In this document: positions 1 through 4,897 of the stretch, piece after piece
Layout of the letters: each line of letters opens with the position of its first letter
Position numbering within the stretch: the first letter of the stretch is position 1
Source: Nitrospinota bacterium
GTDB lineage: Bacteria > JAUXIQ01
NCBI GenBank assembly: GCA_030620925.1
Contig: JAUXIQ010000145.1
Coordinates: 1 to 5,931, forward strand
DNA: 5,931 bases
Reading direction: 5' to 3'
Translations under genes and position numbers: made by a program
The notes under the pieces: model-generated
Database searches by the model: none
What the model was told of the DNA's origin: nothing
What the model saw: only the letters and a program-made list of their open reading frames with translations

Positions 1-527
1 CCTTCCATCTCCAGAAGCCCTATTTTCATGGGTATTCCCATGCCGTAACCGCCCATTGAGCCGTCCGCTCTGACTACCCTGTGGCAGGGGACTATAAAGG
101 GGAGCGGGTTTTTCCCGTTGGCCGTGCCCACGGCTCTGGCGGAGGGTGTTCCGATAAGGCCGGCCAGTCTGCTGTAGGTGCTGACGCCGCCGTGAGGGAT
201 GTTGAGAACTTCCTCCCATACCTTTCGCTGAAAGTCGGTGCCGGTGTTTAAGTCAATTGGTGCGGGAAAGGGGGATTTACCGCCCTGGAAGAATTCTCCG
301 AGCCATGCTATGGCCTGAGGGAAAGGGAAGTCATTATATATGACTCGGCCGTTTGATTGATCTATGAGTTTTCTGACGGCGCCATCACGGAGGGTTCTGT
401 TAAACTCCAGCCAGAATACTCCCCTTTCACTTGCAGCGAGGAGGTATTTCCCGTACTGGGAACCGCCCTCTGCCAGGAAAACCCTTCCCGGGCGGAGTTT
501 CAATGCTCGGATCAGGGGGAAGCTCAT
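1..527 (-). CDS. ogt: Methylated-DNA--[protein]-cysteine S-methyltransferase (Ogt/MGMT family), C-terminal tail cut by window edge
   Basis: A suicide DNA-repair protein that transfers the methyl group from O6-methylguanine (and O4-methylthymine) in DNA to its own cysteine. From the ATG at 527, 175 complete codons are readable. The active-site motif PCHRVV lies at residues 147-152, with acceptor Cys148 and its His149 partner. Just before it are SARAVG (Arg131, the family's base-flipping 'arginine finger') and NPLP (Asn140), and Tyr118 lies in STYSRLA. LLEMEG at the window edge matches the conserved LLxxEG, so probably only a few C-terminal residues are missing. Residues 1 to about 90 form the variable N-terminal domain. 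The ATG overlaps the upstream glycosylase stop as ATGA, and the only purine-rich SD (AGGAG) abuts the start, so translational coupling is likely. Family assignment is firm; the choice between Ogt and a free-standing Ada C-terminal-like protein is only naming. Confidence 0.95.
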   Translation of the reverse strand, partial: MSFPLIRALKLRPGRVFLAEGGSQYGKYLLAASERGVFWLEFNRTLRDGAVRKLIDQSNGRVIYNDFPFPQAIAWLGEFFQGGKSPFPAPIDLNTGTDFQRKVWEEVLNIPHGGVSTYSRLAGLIGTPSARAVGTANGKNPLPFIVPCHRVVRADGSMGGYGMGIPMKIGLLEME

Positions 528-1450
528 CTCCTCAACCGGTTTGCGTTCTTCTCTTTGTACTGATGATAAGCGGATAGAAGGTAGAAAGCGGCGCAGCCTT
601 TGTATTCGCCCCACGCCTTTGCACGCTTGCGCACCTCCCTGCCGGAAACCTGTTTCTTGTATTTATAGAAATGTGTTACGGCATTTCTTATGCCTATATC
701 GTCCGCCGGTATGACTCCCCAGCGACCCATTCCCCGCAGAAGCACATACTCAGCCGTCCATCTTCCCACCCCTTTTATTTTCATCAAATATTCCAGAGCA
801 TCTTCTTGATTCATCCGCTCCAGGCCCTTCAAGTCTATATCCCCTTTAATCACGGCGCGAGTGAGGCCGATTATATATTCGGCTTTGCGGCGGGAGAATT
901 GCATATCACGCAGCTCATCCTGAGATATGGAGGAAAGCTCTTTGGGGGTCGGAAAACCATAGTATTTGCGGCTATTATAGCGGAACTTGACGCCGCATTT
1001 TATTACCAGCCTGGCCTTGAGAGAGTAGATAAAGGAGAGGTTCATCTGCTGCCCGGTGATGGCCCATATCAGAGCTTCGTAGATGGAAGGTGTGACTGGG
1101 GGTTTGAATCCGTAATTCCTTTTGCTCAATTTGTTGAGCACCTCGTCTCCCGAGATCTCACGATAGTAGGGCCTGATGTCTTGATTGAGTGAGAAGATGC
1201 GTTTTACTTTCTGCTCCACTTCCGACAATAAACGCGCGCTCCTGCAACCGGGTACATACAAATCCAATACGGGTTTAAGGACGGTTCCCACGGATTTCAC
1301 GATTATAAGCAGGGGCCTGTCCTTAACCACCAGTACCCTTTGATAGACGTTGTCATTACACAGGTCTACTATTTCTTTATCCGACCTGGAGAAATAATCT
1401 AGAGTAGATTTAAAATTTAAAGGTGTATCGATATTAATGATTGTTTTCAT
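524..1450 (-). CDS. alkA: AlkA-type DNA-3-methyladenine glycosylase II (HhH-GPD superfamily)
   Basis: A base-excision repair glycosylase that removes alkylated purines such as 3-methyladenine from DNA. Starting at the ATG at 1450 it has 308 residues, close to the usual AlkA length. Residues 1 to about 100 resemble the AlkA N-terminal domain (VYQRVL, then FSLNQDIRPYY). The helix-hairpin-helix is at about 223-242 (IKGVGRWTAEYVL), followed by PADD at 248-251. The second Asp, Asp251, aligns with catalytic Asp238 of E. coli AlkA. ITGQQMN (131-137) is the family's conserved helix. An in-frame TTG at 1534 would add 28 residues, but they do not look like part of the family, so I prefer 1450 although its SD is poor. 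The gene is first in a two-gene repair unit, its TGA overlapping the methyltransferase ATG. It looks more AT-rich than its neighbours, with many ATA, AAA, AAT and TTA codons, especially in its first third. No Ada-type regulator is visible. Confidence 0.9.
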   Translation of the reverse strand: MKTIINIDTPLNFKSTLDYFSRSDKEIVDLCNDNVYQRVLVVKDRPLLIIVKSVGTVLKPVLDLYVPGCRSARLLSEVEQKVKRIFSLNQDIRPYYREISGDEVLNKLSKRNYGFKPPVTPSIYEALIWAITGQQMNLSFIYSLKARLVIKCGVKFRYNSRKYYGFPTPKELSSISQDELRDMQFSRRKAEYIIGLTRAVIKGDIDLKGLERMNQEDALEYLMKIKGVGRWTAEYVLLRGMGRWGVIPADDIGIRNAVTHFYKYKKQVSGREVRKRAKAWGEYKGCAAFYLLSAYHQYKEKNANRLRR

Positions 1451-1715
1451 TCTGCGGCACGATGGACCAGAGGTGAAAATTAGTATTTGAGTGATAGGGC
1501 ACAATGAAACATTGGTGTTAGTTTCAGCTATCAATTTTCCATAAGAGCTTACATCAGAGTTGTTTATATTTCAACAATATATTAGTGTTTTCATGAGTCG
1601 GCGTTTTATCGCTGGAGACGGCATTTTGTTGCCACGGAAATGGGAAGCGTCTATAATCGGTAAGGAAGCACAGACGATCTGTTGCCGTTCAAGGTGAGAT
1701 AGGGTATGAGAGTTA
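1451..1715. other. Divergent intergenic region between alkA and thiE
   Basis: This AT-rich stretch separates the divergent repair pair and thiE. On the plus strand it holds the thiE promoter. On the minus strand I find only a -10-like TATAAA (1568 down to 1563) without a good -35, and a TTGAAA (1574 down to 1569) followed 17 bp later by a poor TAAGCT, so no alkA promoter can be called firmly. TGTTGCC occurs twice, at 1627-1633 (overlapping the -35) and at 1680-1686. ACGGCA (1618-1623) and TGCCGT (1683-1688) are inverted copies. No convincing gene, RNA or riboswitch is present. Confidence 0.5.
1629..1657 (+). promoter_or_regulatory. Sigma70-type promoter for thiE
   Basis: TTGCCA at 1629-1634 matches the -35 consensus at 5 of 6 positions. 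TATAAT at 1652-1657 is a perfect -10 box, and the spacer is exactly 17 bp. Transcription would start near 1664, leaving a leader of about 50 nt before the thiE start. That is too short for a TPP riboswitch, and no THI-box-like sequence (CTGAGA or a downstream partner) is seen. The assignment rests on the consensus match and position alone. Confidence 0.7.
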
Positions 1716-2357
1716 ATGGACATGTTTAAACTCTGCGTCATTACGGACAGGAGATTGGCGGGTGATCGCTCGACTCCAGAGGTGGTGGAGGAAGCCATCC
1801 GGGGCGGTGCGGACGCCATTCAATTCCGGGATAAGGAAGCTACCTCCGGAGAACTTCTGCAAGAGGGTCTGCGCCTGCGGGAGCTTACCGCAGAAAAAGG
1901 GGTGCTTCTCATCGTAAACGACAGGCCCGATATAGCACTGGCGGTGGATGCTGACGGAGTGCACCTGGGGCAGGAAGACCTTCCCGCCTTTGCGGCGAGA
2001 AGGCTTATGGGGCCTCGCAAGATTGTGGGGATATCGGCCAGCGATATCGCGCTGGCCCTCAAGGCTCAAGAGGAGGGCGCGGACTACGTGGGGATAGGCG
2101 CCATTTACCACACCACCACCAAACAGCTTACCGCGCCTCCCCGCGGCCCTGAATTCATCAGAGCTTTCAGCGGACGGTTGAACATCCCTTTCGTGCCCCT
2201 GGGAGGCATATCGGCGCAGAACGTGGAAGATGTCGTTCGGGCGGGCGCCCGCAGTATAGCCGTATGTTCTGCGGTGGTCTCGGCGCCGGACGTGGCCGAA
2301 GCCACCAGGGAGCTGAAGGGGAGGATGATGAAGGCCATGGAAGATCAGCTCACCTGA
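1716..2357 (+). CDS. thiE: Thiamine-phosphate synthase
   Basis: Joins 4-amino-2-methyl-5-hydroxymethylpyrimidine diphosphate to the thiazole phosphate to give thiamine phosphate, releasing pyrophosphate; a cytosolic TIM-barrel enzyme. At 213 residues it has the usual length. Visible motifs in order are ITDR (9-12), QFRDK (36-40, pyrimidine-diphosphate binding), NDRPDIALAV (68-77), DGVHLGQEDLP (80-90, with Asp88 a probable Mg ligand), GADYVGIG (121-128), TTTK (133-136), GGIS (163-166, phosphate binding) and IAVCSAV (181-187). His132 stands where the family usually has Pro in the F/Y-P-T motif. The start is ATG 1716 or ATG 1722: GAGAG at 1708-1712 is 9 nt from the second and only 3 from the first, while TAGGG at 1700-1704 is 11 nt from the first. 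It stands alone under its own promoter, with no other thi gene in the window, and its stop is 3 bp from that of the convergent dehydrogenase. Confidence 0.95.
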   Translation: MDMFKLCVITDRRLAGDRSTPEVVEEAIRGGADAIQFRDKEATSGELLQEGLRLRELTAEKGVLLIVNDRPDIALAVDADGVHLGQEDLPAFAARRLMGPRKIVGISASDIALALKAQEEGADYVGIGAIYHTTTKQLTAPPRGPEFIRAFSGRLNIPFVPLGGISAQNVEDVVRAGARSIAVCSAVVSAPDVAEATRELKGRMMKAMEDQLT

Positions 2358-2379
2358 AAGCTAATGCTCTTGATCCTCC
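2339..2379. repeat. Imperfect inverted repeat across the convergent stop codons
   Basis: GGAAGATCAG (2339-2348) can pair with TTGATCCTCC (2370-2379): eight Watson-Crick pairs, one G-T wobble and one mismatch, around a 21-nt loop. It spans both the thiE TGA and the dehydrogenase TAG. No T-tract follows on either strand, so it is at best a weak, non-canonical transcription end or an RNA-stability hairpin, and could be chance. Confidence 0.25.
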
Positions 2380-3317
2380 CTATTATTTCGCAAGACCTGA
2401 ATGAATTTTTCATCCCGCTCCCTGATAATCCTGGCCAGCGCTTCTTCGGTATATTCGTATAGTCCGCTGCCCGTCTTGGCTCCCAGCTTGCCTTCCTTTA
2501 CCAGTTTTTTGAGCAACCTGTTGGGTTTGGTTGACCTATCATGCTCCTTGAACAGGTAGTCGGATACGGACACCACCGTGTCCAGGCCCGCCAGGTCCAT
2601 TGTCTGTACCGGTCCGATGGCGGAATACCTGAACCCCGGCCCGTATTTCATGACCACATCTATGTCTTCCGGCTCCGCCACCTCATTTTCGAGGAGGTAC
2701 AATATCTCTCTGAATATGGCCGACTGAAGTCTGTTCCCGATGAAGCCGGGGACGTCTTTTTTCACCACCACCGGTTTTTTCCCAAGCTTCTCGAGCAGTG
2801 TGTAAAGCGTCTTGACGGTCTGGTCGGTGGTGCTCTCGCCCCGCACTATTTCCACGAGGGGGACTATGTGAGGAGGGTTCCACCAGTGCATGCCGGCGAC
2901 CCTGCCGGGGTGTGAGGTGCGCTCGGCTATTTCCGTGATGCTGAGCCCCGAGGTGTCGGTGGTGAGCAGGGTTTCGGGAAGACTTATCTCTCCCAGGTTC
3001 TCGAACACCTCCTGCTTGAGCTCGAGCTGTTCGGGCAGGTTTTCGTTGACCAGGTCCACCCCGTCCACCGCCTCCACGAGGTCGGTGGTGGTGGAGATAC
3101 GCCGCAAGGCTTCCCGTGCGGTTTCAGGGGAGAGGGCGTTGTTGGCTACCAGGGTCTCCTGATTATGTTCTATTTTCTTGATTGCGTTTTGTAAAGTTTC
3201 TTCGGTCCTGGAGTAGAGCCAGACTTCAAAGCCGGTCTGTGCGAAAATCTGGGCGATGCCGGAGCCCATGATCCCGGCACCAAGAACGGCTACACTACTT
3301 AACTCCTCTATATCCAT
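2361..3317 (-). CDS. NAD-dependent 3-hydroxyacyl-CoA dehydrogenase family protein
   Basis: Predicted to oxidise an (S)-3-hydroxyacyl-CoA to the 3-oxoacyl-CoA with NAD+ in the cytosol; next to a 4-hydroxybutyryl-CoA dehydratase the natural candidate is 3-hydroxybutyryl-CoA to acetoacetyl-CoA. It has 318 residues. An N-terminal Rossmann fold with GAGIMG (13-18) is followed by the catalytic set of the family: Ser123 (DTSG), His144 (GMHWWNP), Glu156 (PLVEIV) and Asn195 (GNR). Their spacing matches the human enzyme to within one residue. The C-terminal helical dimerisation domain starts near DVPGFIGNR and carries KTGSGLYEY (281-289), then about 30 extra charged residues beyond the usual ~282-residue clostridial Hbd. 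HWWNPPHIVPLVE replaces the usual HFFNP motif, so the exact substrate is open. GAGGGG at 3323-3328 lies 5 nt before the ATG. It is the last gene of the minus-strand cluster, 43 bp after the dehydratase. Confidence 0.88.
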   Translation of the reverse strand: MDIEELSSVAVLGAGIMGSGIAQIFAQTGFEVWLYSRTEETLQNAIKKIEHNQETLVANNALSPETAREALRRISTTTDLVEAVDGVDLVNENLPEQLELKQEVFENLGEISLPETLLTTDTSGLSITEIAERTSHPGRVAGMHWWNPPHIVPLVEIVRGESTTDQTVKTLYTLLEKLGKKPVVVKKDVPGFIGNRLQSAIFREILYLLENEVAEPEDIDVVMKYGPGFRYSAIGPVQTMDLAGLDTVVSVSDYLFKEHDRSTKPNRLLKKLVKEGKLGAKTGSGLYEYTEEALARIIRERDEKFIQVLRNNREDQEH

Positions 3318-3322
3318 AACTA

Positions 3323-3328
3323 CCCCTC
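3323..3328 (-). promoter_or_regulatory. Ribosome binding site of the hydroxyacyl-CoA dehydrogenase
   Basis: GAGGGG on the minus strand ends 5 nt upstream of the ATG at 3317. It supports that start and independent translation after the dehydratase stop. Confidence 0.6.
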
Positions 3329-3360
3329 TTGTTCTTTGAACATTCAGGATTAATAGCGAG

Positions 3361-4818
3361 CTAGTCGATACCTACTATATCCCTCACCAGCCTCTTCTTA
3401 TGCTCGATGTTGCTGAAGCGCCGGATCATTACCCGCTGCGCCTGGGGTGAGCCTGCGCCGTGGACCGACTCGGTGAGATAGGCCAGGGCGCCGCGCCCCA
3501 GGCAGGCGTTTTCGATGTATCGAAGTATCTTCAGCCTGTCCCGCGTGGGGACGCCGTCCACACCTTTGAAATATTTTTCCACCAGGTGTCCGACCTCCGG
3601 GCTGTGCAGGTCCTTACCCGAGGGTATGGTCACCATCGCGCCTCCTGCAACATCCTGAGCGATGCGGGCGATTTGGAAGGGCAATTCGGTGACGCTGAGC
3701 TTGCACACGTTGGCCAGCACGGGGTCCACCCAGTAGGCGCCGCTGGGCAGAGGCGCGGCTTCGCTCGCCGCTGAAAGACCTGCGGCGTACATGAGCTCGT
3801 TGAGATAGGTCATCTCCACTATCTTTTCCTTTATGTGGGAGACTTTTTCCGTCCCGTTGTATTCCGCAATGGAAGCCGTGGCGCCTATTATGGTGTCGCC
3901 CACGCCCACCTTGCAGCCGCCGTAGCTCATGCGGTGATAGCAGGCGAAGCGTTCCACCAGCGGCCCCACAAACTCACATTCGTGCATCATGAATATCCGG
4001 TCGCGGGGGACGAAGATGTCGTCGAAGACGATGAGCGCCTCCTGTCCCCCATACTTGGGGTTTCCCTTGTCTATGTCGGACCCGTCACCGGTATCCAGGG
4101 ATCGAAGGTCAGACGGCTGCCGCCCGTAAATGTAAACTATCCCTTCGGTATCAGCGGGCACGGCGAACATGACCGCATACTGTTTATCCTCCTCTTTCAG
4201 CGCCATGGTGGGCATTACCAGAATCTCGTGCGAGTTGAGAGCGCCTGTCTGGTGAGCCTTGGCCCCGCGTACCACTATGCCTTCTTTGCGTTCTTCCACG
4301 ATATGGAGGAAGAGGTCGGGGTCGGCCTGCTGGCCGGGGGACAGGCTGCGGTCTCCCTTGGGGTCGGTCATGGCGGCGTCGACTATCATGTCCTCCTGCT
4401 GAACCCTGGTGAGGAAGTTTCGGAAACGCTTATGGTATTCGGTGCCTTGTTTCTGGTCGATGTCGTAGGTGCTGCTGTATACGGCGTTCATGGCGTCGAG
4501 ACCGGCGCAGCGCTGAAAACATACCCCCGTCTTCTGGCCCATCAGTCGAAGCATCTTGACTTTTTTGGTGAGGTCTTCTTTGCTGTGCACTATGTGTGTG
4601 AACCTGTTGACGGTATCACCGGTGAGGGTGGATTTTGCAGTGAGCAGCTCCTTGTGCTCTGGGTCGTGGGCCAGTTCGTAGGTGAGGGCGGCGGCGTCCA
4701 GGGAGGGTCTCATGAGAGGGTGATCCACGCTGCTCTCCACGCGCTCGCCCATGCAGTAAATTTTACGCTTAAGCTGGCGTATGCTGTCTATATATTCGTC
4801 AGACGTCTTGATGGGCAT
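3361..4818 (-). CDS. abfD: 4-hydroxybutyryl-CoA dehydratase / vinylacetyl-CoA delta-isomerase
   Basis: A [4Fe-4S] flavoprotein that dehydrates 4-hydroxybutyryl-CoA to crotonyl-CoA by a ketyl-radical mechanism and can isomerise vinylacetyl-CoA. It has 485 residues, close to the 490 of the Clostridium aminobutyricum enzyme. All its hallmark residues have counterparts: the CFQRC pair Cys100 and Cys104 (C99 and C103), His295, Tyr299, Cys302 and Lys303 in HRMSYGGCK (H292, Y296, C299, K300), Gln102, and Glu260 (E257). GAKAHQTGALNSHE (185-198) is the acyl-CoA-dehydrogenase-like middle domain of the HpaB/AbfD fold. The Fe-S ligands separate it from the related 4-hydroxyphenylacetate 3-monooxygenases, which lack them. 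AGGAGG at 4826-4831, 7 nt before the ATG, fixes the start. It lies 79 bp after the oxidoreductase subunit and 43 bp before the hydroxyacyl-CoA dehydrogenase, an order that supports conversion of 4-hydroxybutyryl-CoA towards acetyl-CoA. Confidence 0.95.
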   Translation of the reverse strand: MPIKTSDEYIDSIRQLKRKIYCMGERVESSVDHPLMRPSLDAAALTYELAHDPEHKELLTAKSTLTGDTVNRFTHIVHSKEDLTKKVKMLRLMGQKTGVCFQRCAGLDAMNAVYSSTYDIDQKQGTEYHKRFRNFLTRVQQEDMIVDAAMTDPKGDRSLSPGQQADPDLFLHIVEERKEGIVVRGAKAHQTGALNSHEILVMPTMALKEEDKQYAVMFAVPADTEGIVYIYGRQPSDLRSLDTGDGSDIDKGNPKYGGQEALIVFDDIFVPRDRIFMMHECEFVGPLVERFACYHRMSYGGCKVGVGDTIIGATASIAEYNGTEKVSHIKEKIVEMTYLNELMYAAGLSAASEAAPLPSGAYWVDPVLANVCKLSVTELPFQIARIAQDVAGGAMVTIPSGKDLHSPEVGHLVEKYFKGVDGVPTRDRLKILRYIENACLGRGALAYLTESVHGAGSPQAQRVMIRRFSNIEHKKRLVRDIVGID

Positions 4819-4825
4819 GGAGGGA

Positions 4826-4831
4826 CCTCCT
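4826..4831 (-). promoter_or_regulatory. Ribosome binding site of 4-hydroxybutyryl-CoA dehydratase
   Basis: A perfect AGGAGG on the minus strand sits 7 nt before the ATG at 4818. The 79-bp gap that holds it (4819-4897) shows no stable hairpin plus T-tract and no good promoter, which fits read-through from the upstream gene. Confidence 0.75.
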
Positions 4832-4897
4832 CGCTTTCAGGTTATGAAAAAAAGTCTTGCATTATTTGGTTACAAAAATTCACCCTTTCGGCCTGAC

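Noticed and set aside
671-1192. Plus-strand open frame of 173 residues opposite alkA
   Set aside because: It is the shadow of the glycosylase and has no family-like motif; the minus-strand frame carries the HhH motif and catalytic Asp.
1535-1715. TPP riboswitch upstream of thiE
   Set aside because: No CTGAGA-type or GATCTGG-type conserved elements are seen, and the promoter leaves a leader of only about 50 nt.
1571-1819. Small minus-strand open frame spanning the start of thiE
   Set aside because: It mostly overlaps thiE in antisense, covers the thiE promoter, and its sequence shows no family features.
3361-4818. 4-hydroxyphenylacetate 3-monooxygenase (HpaB) as the identity of the dehydratase gene
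   Set aside because: Same fold family, but the two cluster cysteines, the HxxxYxxCK motif and Glu260 match 4-hydroxybutyryl-CoA dehydratase.
3835-4896. Plus-strand open frame of 353 residues opposite abfD
   Set aside because: It lies antisense to a well-supported dehydratase, shows no recognisable motif, and its composition is what the complementary strand of a GC-rich gene gives.
4819-4897. Rho-independent terminator between porB and abfD, suggested by a run of T (CTTTTTTTC on the minus strand)
   Set aside because: No GC-rich stem precedes the T-run; the best nearby stem is only 2-3 bp.
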